From NCBI GenBank assembly GCA_910579165.1, contig CAJTTF010000003.1, forward strand, positions 62,001 through 126,000: 64,000 nt of DNA, given 5' to 3'. The notes under the pieces are model-generated. The model saw nothing but the letters and a program-made list of their open reading frames with translations, was not told the origin of the DNA and did no database searches. The translations under genes were made by a program, and so were the position numbers. Position 1 is the stretch's first letter. Each line of letters opens with the position of its first letter. The stretch is from an uncultured Atopobiaceae bacterium (GTDB lineage Bacteria; Actinomycetota; Coriobacteriia; Coriobacteriales; Atopobiaceae). Below, in pieces: positions 34,115 to 42,102 of the stretch.

Positions 34115-35922
34115 TGCCAGGTCCTATGGGAAGAGGTGGCCCAACCACCGAGCGTGCAAAGGATTTGAAAGGCACCCTCTTTAAACTCTTTGGCTATCTT
34201 AAAGAGCATTTATTTGCTGTCATTATTGCGATCGTATTTGCAATCGTGAGCGTTGTATTCAACGTTGTGGGTCCCGATGTTTTGGGTCAAATTACCACGA
34301 AGTTGTTCGAAGGTCTTATGGCAAAGGTCCAGGGCACCGGTGGTATTGATTATGAAGGCATCGCCAGAATCATGGCCTTCTTGATTGGCCTCTACGTCAC
34401 CAGTTGTTTCTTCTCTTTTGTACAGGGTATTCTTATGACCAGCGTAACGCAAAAAGTCTGTTTCAAGCTGCGCGCTCAAATTGTCCACAAGATCGCGCAT
34501 GTTCCCATGGACTATTTTGAGAATCACTCAAAAGGTGATGTCCTCAGCCGCATCACAAACGATATCGACACACTGGGGTCTTCCCTTAATCAAGTCATAT
34601 CGCAAGTCATCACTTCCATCACCCAAATCATTGGCGTCACGGTCATGATGTTTCTCATCTCGCCAGTTCTTGCTGGGCTTACGCTTTTGATTCTTCCAGT
34701 GTCTCTCATAGTTGTTGGAATCGTTGTACATTTTTCACAGAAATACTTTGTTGAGCAGCAGCGCAAGCTGGGCGCCGTGAATGGCGTTGTAGAAGAGGAT
34801 ATTGGAGGACACACCGTTCTCCAACTCTTTAATCGTGAGAAGAAGAGCGTTGATACCTTTAATAAGATTAATGACGACCTTTACGCAAGCTCTTGGAAGA
34901 GTCAATTCCTCTCAGGTCTTCTCCAGCCCGTTATGATGTTTATCTCGAATATGGCTTACGTCATGGTGGTTGTTGTAGGAGCGCTTCTCGCCATTGCGCG
35001 CATTATCACCGTTGGTGACATCCAGGCGTTTATGCAGTATATCCGCAATTTCACAACACCTATTACTCAGTTGGCAAATGTCTCCAATATGCTTCAATCC
35101 ATGGCAGCGGCCGCCGAACGGGTTTTTGAATTCCTCGCAGCTCCCAATGAATCTGAACCGGAAACTCCATGCGAGCCCAAGAAACGCGACGGAGCAGTAT
35201 CGTTTGACCACGTACAATTTGGCTATGTGCCAAACCAGGTTGTGCTCAACGACTTTACCTCTGCGGCAAAGCCAGGGCAGACCGTCGCCATAGTGGGGCC
35301 AACAGGTGCTGGGAAATCCACCCTCATGAAACTGATGCTTCGCTTTTATGATGCACAGAAAGGAAGCGTCTCGGTTGATAACCTCAACGTTTGTGATTGG
35401 CCACGCGCAGATTTAAGAAAGAACTTTGGAATGGTTCTCCAAGATTCCTGGCTTTTTGAAGGAACTATTAGAGAAAACGTACGCTACGGAAGACTGGATG
35501 CTACGGATGAAGAGGTGGAGGAGGCCTGTAAGATAGCCTGTTGTGATCACTTCATTCACACGCTTGCCGACGGCTACGATTTCATGATTAACGAAGCAGC
35601 AACCAATGTGAGTCAAGGCCAACGCCAGCTCATAACAATTGCGCGAGCCGTGCTTGCGGATAGGCCTATTCTGGTTTTGGATGAGGCAACTTCTAACGTT
35701 GATACGAGAACAGAACTTCTCATCCAACAGGCTATGGATAAGCTTATGGAAGGTAGAACGAGTTTTGTTGTGGCACACCGTTTATCTACCATCAAAAACG
35801 CAGATGTGATTCTTGTGATGCGCGATGGCGATGTTGTCGAGAAGGGCACCCATAAGGAGCTCTTAAAGCAAGGCGGTTTCTATGCCGAACTCTACAACTC
35901 GCAATTTGCCGATTGCGACTAA
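34114..35922 (+). CDS. ABC exporter half-transporter 2, canonical catalytic residues
   Basis: 602-residue partner of the preceding protein; its ATG overlaps the TAA stop by one base, so translation is coupled. It has six predicted transmembrane helices in the first 310 residues, with the FSFVQGILMTSVTQKV coupling region. The ATPase domain has Walker A GPTGAGKS (395-402), a degenerate signature VSQGQ (499-503, normally LSGGQ), Walker B LVLDE with catalytic Glu524, and switch His555. With the Asp/Gln changes in the first subunit this gives one consensus and one degenerate ATP site, as in TM287/288, LmrCD and BmrCD drug exporters. Likely substrates are drugs, lipids or peptides; nothing nearby specifies which. 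Confidence 0.93.
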   Translation: MPGPMGRGGPTTERAKDLKGTLFKLFGYLKEHLFAVIIAIVFAIVSVVFNVVGPDVLGQITTKLFEGLMAKVQGTGGIDYEGIARIMAFLIGLYVTSCFFSFVQGILMTSVTQKVCFKLRAQIVHKIAHVPMDYFENHSKGDVLSRITNDIDTLGSSLNQVISQVITSITQIIGVTVMMFLISPVLAGLTLLILPVSLIVVGIVVHFSQKYFVEQQRKLGAVNGVVEEDIGGHTVLQLFNREKKSVDTFNKINDDLYASSWKSQFLSGLLQPVMMFISNMAYVMVVVVGALLAIARIITVGDIQAFMQYIRNFTTPITQLANVSNMLQSMAAAAERVFEFLAAPNESEPETPCEPKKRDGAVSFDHVQFGYVPNQVVLNDFTSAAKPGQTVAIVGPTGAGKSTLMKLMLRFYDAQKGSVSVDNLNVCDWPRADLRKNFGMVLQDSWLFEGTIRENVRYGRLDATDEEVEEACKIACCDHFIHTLADGYDFMINEAATNVSQGQRQLITIARAVLADRPILVLDEATSNVDTRTELLIQQAMDKLMEGRTSFVVAHRLSTIKNADVILVMRDGDVVEKGTHKELLKQGGFYAELYNSQFADCD

Positions 35923-36020
35923 GAGAAAAAAAGCGTTATTCCGAGTTTTGGGGTGGAGACGCAAACGCGTATTTCACAAGGCAAGGAGCCTTTACGTCCC
36001 AGGTAAGAATACAATAAGGG

Positions 36021-36026
36021 TATAAT
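36021..36026 (+). promoter_or_regulatory. Candidate -10 element upstream of the Asp23-fakA operon
   Basis: TATAAT lies 108 bases before the Asp23 gene and about 100 bases after the ABC exporter. The -35 region is poor. It supports a new transcription unit starting here. Confidence 0.4.
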
Positions 36027-36133
36027 GCGTCCCATGTAAATATCCACAAAAGCAGGCGAACAAGCACGCGAGCATGTCAGTGAATCAATGCGCGAGTGCA
36101 TATGCTAGCAAGAAGCAAAGCAAGCGAGGATGT

Positions 36134-36544
36134 ATGTTCAGACATAAAGGCAAAAAGAAGAAGGATGCTGTAAACGCACCTCATACCATTCCAGGCTCTC
36201 TTCGTATTTCCAATACTGTTATTGCAGACCTAGCCGGCTACACAGCGCTTACATGCTACGGCGTTGTGGGAATGGCCAATATTGAAACTCCCGAATCGCT
36301 TGTGGATCTGCTGCCTCTTCATCCCACAAGAAAGGGCATCGTTGTTTACGACGAAGACGGTGTTCTTCATGTTGCACTTCACGTCATCATAGATGCCGGA
36401 ACCAATCTTTCGTCTGTGAGCAAGAATCTCAAAGATAGTGTGCAGTTCGTCTTGAAAGAAAGTGCACAGATAGATGCCTGTGAAGTTCATGTAGTGATTG
36501 AGGGCATTAAGAAAGCCCCATCTGTGCCTGGAGTAAACCAATGA
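36134..36544 (+). CDS. Asp23/Gls24 family protein (YloU-like)
   Basis: 136-residue protein of the Asp23/DUF322 family, which includes membrane-associated envelope-stress proteins; the YloU member is regularly encoded next to FakA. The ATG at 36134 with GAGGA upstream is preferred; the frame is open to 36074. After a basic stretch (RHKGKKKKD) comes the domain, with LRISNTVIADLAGYTAL and CYGVVGMA, then IVVYDEDGVLHVALHVII, and a C-terminal VHVVIEGIK. The stop overlaps the fakA ATG (ATGA), so the two are co-translated. Its role in fatty-acid kinase function is unproven. Confidence 0.85.
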   Translation: MFRHKGKKKKDAVNAPHTIPGSLRISNTVIADLAGYTALTCYGVVGMANIETPESLVDLLPLHPTRKGIVVYDEDGVLHVALHVIIDAGTNLSSVSKNLKDSVQFVLKESAQIDACEVHVVIEGIKKAPSVPGVNQ

Positions 36545-38331
36545 TAGTAGATGTAATTAAACATTGTTTTCCTGTGGCCGCTTCTGCTGTAGAGCAGAGA
36601 AGCGATGAAATCAATAAGCTTAATGTTTTTCCCGTCCCCGATGGCGACACCGGTACAAATATGAGCCTCACGCTCAAGACGGTAGTCACAGAAATAATCA
36701 ACCTTCCGCCCCGTGCTTCCATGAAGAAAGCGGCGGAGGCTATTACGCATGGATCGCTCATGGGTGCACGCGGCAATTCTGGGGTTATTACCTCGCAAAT
36801 TCTACGCGGTCTTGCCGAAGGACTTATGTCTGTAAAACATGACCCCATAACAACAGAAGAGCTGGCGCTTGCGTGGCGCAATGCAAAAAAGGTAGCGTAT
36901 AAGGCTGTCAGAAAGCCGGTGCAGGGAACCATCCTCACTGTGGTCTCTGACGTAAGCGACAAGGCTGATGAACTTGCTCGAAAAAAGGTGCCACTTGACA
37001 CAGCGTTGAACGAACTCGTGAAGGAATCATATGAGGCGGTGGCAAGGACACCTGATCTCTTGCCTGTTCTCAAGGAAAATGGCGTGGTTGATTCCGGGGC
37101 TTTTGGTTTTGCTATCTTTGTGGAAGCCTTTGTCAATGCGTATTTAGGAAACGAGACGACCACTTCATTTGATCCTTCTATTGCCTCAACAGCTGATGCC
37201 AAAGAACTTGTCAATGCTCACGTTCATATTCAAGTTAACGAGGATTGGGAAGGCTCCCAATATCGCTATTGCACAGAGTTTCTTTTTAAGGCCAACAATA
37301 AGAATTTCAACGAGAAGCGAAACCTTAATTACCTTGCCTCACAAGGCGATTGTGAATTGCTTGTGGGCAAGAATCCTGACTACAAAATTCACGTCCATAC
37401 AAACGAACCCGACAAGGTCCTCAATCATATGCTGAAGCAAGGCCAAGTCTTCGAGGTCTTTATTCACAACATGGATTTGGAGGCAAAGGACAGAACAGAA
37501 TCAATTGCGGCAGATCAAGAGGCAGATGCGCTTGGTGCAAAAAAGCGCGGGACCTCTGGTGGCGCAAAAGATAAAGCTGCGGGATTCCCTGAAGGAGCAT
37601 ATGCCGCCAAAGGGGGAGCTTCAGGATTGGTTCAGAAACAAGGAAAAGCCAAGAAAGGCCCCAAGGTTCCGCGCGCCTTTGTTGCCGTATGCGCAGGATC
37701 TGGTGAAGCAGAGATTCTTCGCTCTCTTGGAGTTGACATCATCGTGCAAGGCGGCCAAACGATGAATCCATCCACTGCAGATTTGCTTCACGCCATCGAA
37801 GAGGCACATGCTAAGGAAGTCGTACTTTTCCCCAATAATTCAAACGTTCGTATGGCTGCAGAAGCTGCTGCGAGCGCTGTTAAGGGTACCCAGGTGGGGG
37901 TCGTGCCCACTAAAACGGTTCCTCAGGCGTTTTCAGCAATGTTTGTTAACGAACCCGACCTACCGCTATCTGATTTGCTTGGCGCTATGGAAATTGCCGC
38001 AGGTGAAGTTCGTGGTGGGGAAGTGACAACAGCAGTTCGTGATTCCAAAGCTGCCGATAATTCTAAAATTAAGAAGGGCGATATTATCGGCATAGAAGAT
38101 GACGATATTTGCGTAGTAGGAAAGACTGTTGGTCAGGTCACGCTTGAGCTTATTAAGAAGATGCAGACCGATGATGAAGGAGATACGCTCACACTCCTTG
38201 CTGGTGCGGACATGGACGATGCTCACTACAAGAAACTCGTTAAAGCAATTGAGCGTGCTTTCCCTGATCTTGAAGTAGACGCTCAACGAGGCGAGCAACC
38301 TCTCTACCCCATCATCTTTTCAATTGAATAA
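36541..38331 (+). CDS. fakA: Fatty acid kinase catalytic subunit (DAK-phosphatase family, YloV)
   Basis: FakA phosphorylates FakB-bound fatty acids for incorporation into phospholipid. The 596-residue product has an N-terminal DhaL-type kinase domain (NKLNVFPVPDGDTGTNMSLTL; the Asp residues bind Mg-ATP), HGSLMGARGNSGVI, then DSGAFGFAIF. The C-terminal DegV-like/YloV domain includes VQGGQTMNPSTADLL and LFPNNSNVRMAA. A Lys/Gly/Ala-rich linker of about 60 residues (315-380) is longer than in most homologues. In this window the acyl-phosphate enzyme PlsX and AcpP, which share the pathway, are encoded 10 kb away. It is followed by recG, as in many Gram-positive genomes. Confidence 0.92.
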   Translation: MIVDVIKHCFPVAASAVEQRSDEINKLNVFPVPDGDTGTNMSLTLKTVVTEIINLPPRASMKKAAEAITHGSLMGARGNSGVITSQILRGLAEGLMSVKHDPITTEELALAWRNAKKVAYKAVRKPVQGTILTVVSDVSDKADELARKKVPLDTALNELVKESYEAVARTPDLLPVLKENGVVDSGAFGFAIFVEAFVNAYLGNETTTSFDPSIASTADAKELVNAHVHIQVNEDWEGSQYRYCTEFLFKANNKNFNEKRNLNYLASQGDCELLVGKNPDYKIHVHTNEPDKVLNHMLKQGQVFEVFIHNMDLEAKDRTESIAADQEADALGAKKRGTSGGAKDKAAGFPEGAYAAKGGASGLVQKQGKAKKGPKVPRAFVAVCAGSGEAEILRSLGVDIIVQGGQTMNPSTADLLHAIEEAHAKEVVLFPNNSNVRMAAEAAASAVKGTQVGVVPTKTVPQAFSAMFVNEPDLPLSDLLGAMEIAAGEVRGGEVTTAVRDSKAADNSKIKKGDIIGIEDDDICVVGKTVGQVTLELIKKMQTDDEGDTLTLLAGADMDDAHYKKLVKAIERAFPDLEVDAQRGEQPLYPIIFSIE

Positions 38332-38361
38332 CATGAGGATACACGGGTTCTTAGGTTGCTC

Positions 38362-40533
38362 ATGCCTTCCTCGAATACCTCCTTTTCTCTGAGCCGCGCG
38401 GCGCAAAGGCTATCTCAAACGCTTGCACAGGATGCCTCTGTCGGGCGCTTGCGGTATGTTTCCGAAGAGCGTAGAGAACGCTTTGAACACCTTGGAATTT
38501 CAACCATCCGAGAGTTGCTTCTTTATTTGCCCCACCGCTATCTTGATATTTCGCGTACAATGCCTATTGCTTATGCCGTATTGGGGCAAAAGGTGACGAT
38601 CGCAGGCGTTGTTGATAAAGTGCGACAAACTAACCCGCGCCCCAGGCTGACAATTTTTACTGCGTACGTTAAGGACAAAACGGGTGTCATAGCGCTCACT
38701 TTCTTTCGCCAACCTTGGATTGCTCAGCAAATAGAACCCGGAGATCTCATTGTGGCAAGCGGAATGGTTTCTCTGTTTGGCGGCTTCAAACAAATTAACG
38801 CACCCTTTTTTGAGGTAATAGAGGGTACGGAGTTAAAGGCACAGACGCCTGTTGTTCCTGTTCATAGGGGCCTCGAGGGTCTTTCTCCAGCCTGGATTAG
38901 GCGCATCATGTCAGAGGCGGTAGACCTCTATGCGGAACGACTGGATTTTGTTCCGCCGCGTTTTATTGCAGCCCATCGCTTAATGCATGAGGGGGCCGCA
39001 CTGAGACAAGCTCAATTTCCTGTCTCTCTGTTGGAGGCGCAACGCGCTCGCAAACGTCTGGCCTACGACGAGCTCCTCTGCTTGCAACTTGCCCTCCGTG
39101 CGCGCAAGGATTTACTCCAGCAACATTTGCTGCAGTCCACTGATGAAATGCACGCTACTGCGCATGGCTGTCCAGGAGAACATACAAAACTCCTTCGCAA
39201 AGTATTGCCCTTTACGCTTACCCCAGAACAAGAATCGTCTATTCAATCCATTGTTCGCGACATGCAAGACGATAAGCACATGAACCGTCTTCTCTTGGGC
39301 GATGTGGGGACAGGAAAGACGGTGGTTGCTGCATTTGCTCTTGCTCTTGCCGCTGATTCTAAGAAGCAAGCAGCTGTTATGGCTCCCACCTCAGTCCTTG
39401 CTTTCCAATACGCCAAGAAACTAGGGCCGCTTCTTGATGCAGCAGAGATCACCTGGTGCGCCATAACCGCATCTACGCCTAAAGAAGAACGTGAGCGCTT
39501 TTCTTTAGGGCTTGCTGAAGGCACAATAGATGTTGTCTTTGGAACGACGGCCCTTCTCTCCAAAGACATCTCGTTTAAGGCCCTGTCTCTTGTTGTGGTG
39601 GATGAACAGCATCGCTTTGGCGTCAATCAGCGCGCTGCTCTCAAAAACAAAGGGGATATGCCCGACATGTTGTCCATGAGTGCAACCCCTATTCCTCGAT
39701 CCCTCGCTCTTTCAGTTTATGGCGACGTCGAAGTATCCACGATTAAGGAGCGACCTGTAGTAGGCGCTGGTGTGTCATGTAGGGTCATTCCAACTTCTCA
39801 TCTTGATAGAGCGTATAAAGAAATCCAGGAAGCGCTTGATGCTCACCACCAGGCATATGTGATTTGTCCTCTTGTAGATGAGAAAACTGAAGTTCCTTTT
39901 GCCAATACACAAAGCAGTGACAACCGTGCTTCTGTGCATGGAACGTACGAAAAGCTAAAAAAGCAGATATTTCCTCATGCGCGCATAGGTCTTCTGACGG
40001 GACGTATGAGTGCAGAAGAAAAAGATTGTGTTATGAAAAAGTTTTATGCAGGATCTATCCAAATACTCGTCGCTACGACGGTGGTAGAAGTGGGTGTCGA
40101 CGTACCAAACGCAACATGTATGCTTGTTATGGATGCTGATATGTTTGGCCTTGCAACACTGCATCAATTAAGAGGGCGCGTGGGGAGAGGAGCTGTGTCA
40201 GGGAAGGTATTTCTCCACTCGCAATCAGAAAAAGACTCAAAAGCACGAAAGCGTCTAGAAATTCTTGAGAAAACTAACGATGGGTCACAACTTGCAGAAC
40301 TTGATTTGCAGATGCGTCACGAAGGAGAAATTCTTGGTTACAAGCAATCCGGGCATGCCCAATTGCGCTTTGTTGATATGACCGAGGACATGGACATCAT
40401 TAAGGCAGCTCGGAACGATGCCTTGACCATCCTCTCATCGTCAGCATTCCTTGCCTCTAAATGTTCATGGCCTCTTATTCATGAAGTTGTAGAGCGTTAC
40501 CATCAGTACTTTGCAGGGGAAACGAATCACTAG
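38362..40533 (+). CDS. recG: ATP-dependent DNA helicase RecG
   Basis: Branched-DNA helicase that reverses stalled forks. ATG 38362 is chosen (AGG six bases upstream; TTG 38356 is also possible), giving 723 residues. It has the N-terminal wedge/OB domain (FEHLGISTIRELLLYLPHRY, VTIAGVV). The helicase core follows, with Walker A GDVGTGKT (313-320), the DEQH box VVVDEQHRFGVNQR, SATPIPRSLAL, and VEVGVDVPNAT with QLRGRVGRG (motifs V and VI). The C-terminal TRG-like region is intact. It lies between fakA and rsmD, a conserved order. Confidence 0.95.
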   Translation: MPSSNTSFSLSRAAQRLSQTLAQDASVGRLRYVSEERRERFEHLGISTIRELLLYLPHRYLDISRTMPIAYAVLGQKVTIAGVVDKVRQTNPRPRLTIFTAYVKDKTGVIALTFFRQPWIAQQIEPGDLIVASGMVSLFGGFKQINAPFFEVIEGTELKAQTPVVPVHRGLEGLSPAWIRRIMSEAVDLYAERLDFVPPRFIAAHRLMHEGAALRQAQFPVSLLEAQRARKRLAYDELLCLQLALRARKDLLQQHLLQSTDEMHATAHGCPGEHTKLLRKVLPFTLTPEQESSIQSIVRDMQDDKHMNRLLLGDVGTGKTVVAAFALALAADSKKQAAVMAPTSVLAFQYAKKLGPLLDAAEITWCAITASTPKEERERFSLGLAEGTIDVVFGTTALLSKDISFKALSLVVVDEQHRFGVNQRAALKNKGDMPDMLSMSATPIPRSLALSVYGDVEVSTIKERPVVGAGVSCRVIPTSHLDRAYKEIQEALDAHHQAYVICPLVDEKTEVPFANTQSSDNRASVHGTYEKLKKQIFPHARIGLLTGRMSAEEKDCVMKKFYAGSIQILVATTVVEVGVDVPNATCMLVMDADMFGLATLHQLRGRVGRGAVSGKVFLHSQSEKDSKARKRLEILEKTNDGSQLAELDLQMRHEGEILGYKQSGHAQLRFVDMTEDMDIIKAARNDALTILSSSAFLASKCSWPLIHEVVERYHQYFAGETNH

Positions 40534-40589
40534 CGCTTCATCGCCTGTAAGACCAGCCACTATATAGTCATGCAGAAAAGGGATTAGAG

Positions 40590-41210
40590 ATGAGAATCGT
40601 TGGCGGGAAATACAAGGGACTTCAATTGCAGGAGCCCTACGAAAATTCCTCCGTACGTCCTACTACGGACAGGGTGCGCGAGGCTCTTGCAAGTGTAGTG
40701 CTCTCGCATTTCAATCTTGATCTCTGCAATGTTTCACTTCTAGATGCGTTTGCAGGCAGCGGGGCTGTTGGCTGTGAGCTTTTGAGTCGTGGAGTAAAGA
40801 GTGCTGTTTTTTTTGAAATCGACGGCTGTCAAGTGCACCTCGTTAAGAGCAATATTGCAAAGATGAAGGAGGTTAATCCAGAGCCTGACTTGGATAAAAC
40901 GGTGCAGATCTGCCGTGGAAACGCACTCGAACTCGCGAAAAAATCATCGCTCGTGGGAGCGCCCTTTAATCTCATCTACTTAGATCCACCGTATGCTTTG
41001 GATCCTCCCCTTTCCCAGAGGCTCCTTGCAACACTGGTTGCGACCAACAATGTAGCCAAAGATGCATTGGTCATTAGAGAACATGCCAAAGGAAGTCCTA
41101 CGCTCAATCTTGCTGAGGCGGGAGGATGGGATCTTGTTAAGCAAAAAGCGTTTGGAACGATAGAGCTAGATATACTTATCAAGCAATGTTCTTATGATGG
41201 CTGTCCATAG
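40590..41210 (+). CDS. rsmD: 16S rRNA (guanine966-N2)-methyltransferase RsmD
   Basis: Methylates G966 of 16S rRNA. The 206-residue product starts MRIVGGKYKGLQL and has VRPTTDRVREALASV (family signature), the SAM-binding LLDAFAGSGAVGCELLSRG, and catalytic DPPY in YLDPPYALDPP. The last 19 bases overlap the 3' end of the convergent araD gene. In many genomes rsmD is directly followed by coaD; here a three-gene arabinose cluster on the other strand separates them. Confidence 0.95.
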   Translation: MRIVGGKYKGLQLQEPYENSSVRPTTDRVREALASVVLSHFNLDLCNVSLLDAFAGSGAVGCELLSRGVKSAVFFEIDGCQVHLVKSNIAKMKEVNPEPDLDKTVQICRGNALELAKKSSLVGAPFNLIYLDPPYALDPPLSQRLLATLVATNNVAKDALVIREHAKGSPTLNLAEAGGWDLVKQKAFGTIELDILIKQCSYDGCP

Positions 41211-41917
41211 TAGGCGTTAGGACCATGCTTTCTGAGATAGTGCTTATCCTGGAGATATTGAGGAGCCGTAGGATCCTCTTTTGATTCTTCGCGCTGTTCT
41301 GTAAAGATATCTTCAGTGTAGGCTGCCATGCAAGCAACTTCCTCCAATACCTTTGCATGATAGACCGCTTCGTCTCCGTTTTTGCCCCACGCAAAGGGGC
41401 CATGATTCCTTACGAGGCAAGCGGGACACTCATTGGGGTTGCGATTATCGTCAGCAAATCCACTCACAATGACGTTGCCTGTTTCTAGTTCGTAAGCGCC
41501 TTCAATCTCTGATTGTGTGAGCGAGCGCATGCAAGGAATTGGGCCATAGAAATAGTCTGCATGGGTCGTTCCATAGCAGGGTATGGCACGTCCAGCTTGC
41601 GCCCATGATGTGGCCCAGCGAGAATGCGTATGGACGATGCCACCAATCCCCTCATCTCCCCAGGCTTGATAGAGGCGAGCATGCGTTGGTGTATCACTAG
41701 AAGGGTTCAGTTTGCCTTCTACCACGTTTCCATCAAAATCGCAGATGACGATGTCTGAAGGCTTTAGATGCTCGTATGCAACCCCGGAAGGCTTAATGGC
41801 AAAAAGGCCACGCGTCCTGTCCAATGCCGAAACGTTGCCCCACGTGAACACTACTAAGTCAAGCGCAGGAAGTTGAAGATTTGCTTTCCAAACCTGTTCT
41901 TTCAATTCTTCTAACAT
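41192..41917 (-). CDS. araD: L-ribulose-5-phosphate 4-epimerase
   Basis: Converts L-ribulose 5-phosphate to D-xylulose 5-phosphate, the last step of arabinose entry to the pentose phosphate pathway. The product (241 residues from ATG 41917, with GAGAGA upstream; the frame is open to 41974) belongs to the class II aldolase family. It has FTWGNVSALDR, KPSGVAYE, zinc-site HTHSRWATSWAQAG, TTHADYFYG and LVRNHGPFAWG. It is the last gene of the minus-strand cluster and overlaps rsmD by 19 bases tail to tail. A structured leader of about 185 bases separates it from araB. Confidence 0.94.
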   Translation of the reverse strand: MLEELKEQVWKANLQLPALDLVVFTWGNVSALDRTRGLFAIKPSGVAYEHLKPSDIVICDFDGNVVEGKLNPSSDTPTHARLYQAWGDEGIGGIVHTHSRWATSWAQAGRAIPCYGTTHADYFYGPIPCMRSLTQSEIEGAYELETGNVIVSGFADDNRNPNECPACLVRNHGPFAWGKNGDEAVYHAKVLEEVACMAAYTEDIFTEQREESKEDPTAPQYLQDKHYLRKHGPNAYYGQPS

Positions 41918-41936
41918 GTCAATTCTCTCTTTCTTG

Positions 41937-42016
41937 CTCCCGTGTGGGAGACAAAGGTAAGGTGCGGACTTCAAACAGTTTGGGCTACGCCCAAAAACCC
42001 GTCCGCCAGCTTTACC
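41937..42016 (-). promoter_or_regulatory. Structured leader RNA between araB and araD
   Basis: On the minus strand, an outer imperfect stem pairs 42001-42016 with 41956-41969 (GTCCGC/GCGGAC core plus GGTAA/TTACC ends). It encloses a perfect hairpin with TTTGGGC and GCCCAAA around a three-base loop (41979-41995). A second hairpin (CTCCC, loop, GGGAG; 41937-41950) follows just before the araD ribosome-binding site. It could stabilise the mRNA end, control araD translation or mark a processing site. It matches no riboswitch class I can name. Confidence 0.5.
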
Positions 42017-42102
42017 CTTTTTCTCTACCTCGGTTCCAGTTCTCTCTCTTTCAGTCCAGGATTATGGAAAACGGCTGAGTGGCGAATGAAAAAGAGATGA
42101 AA

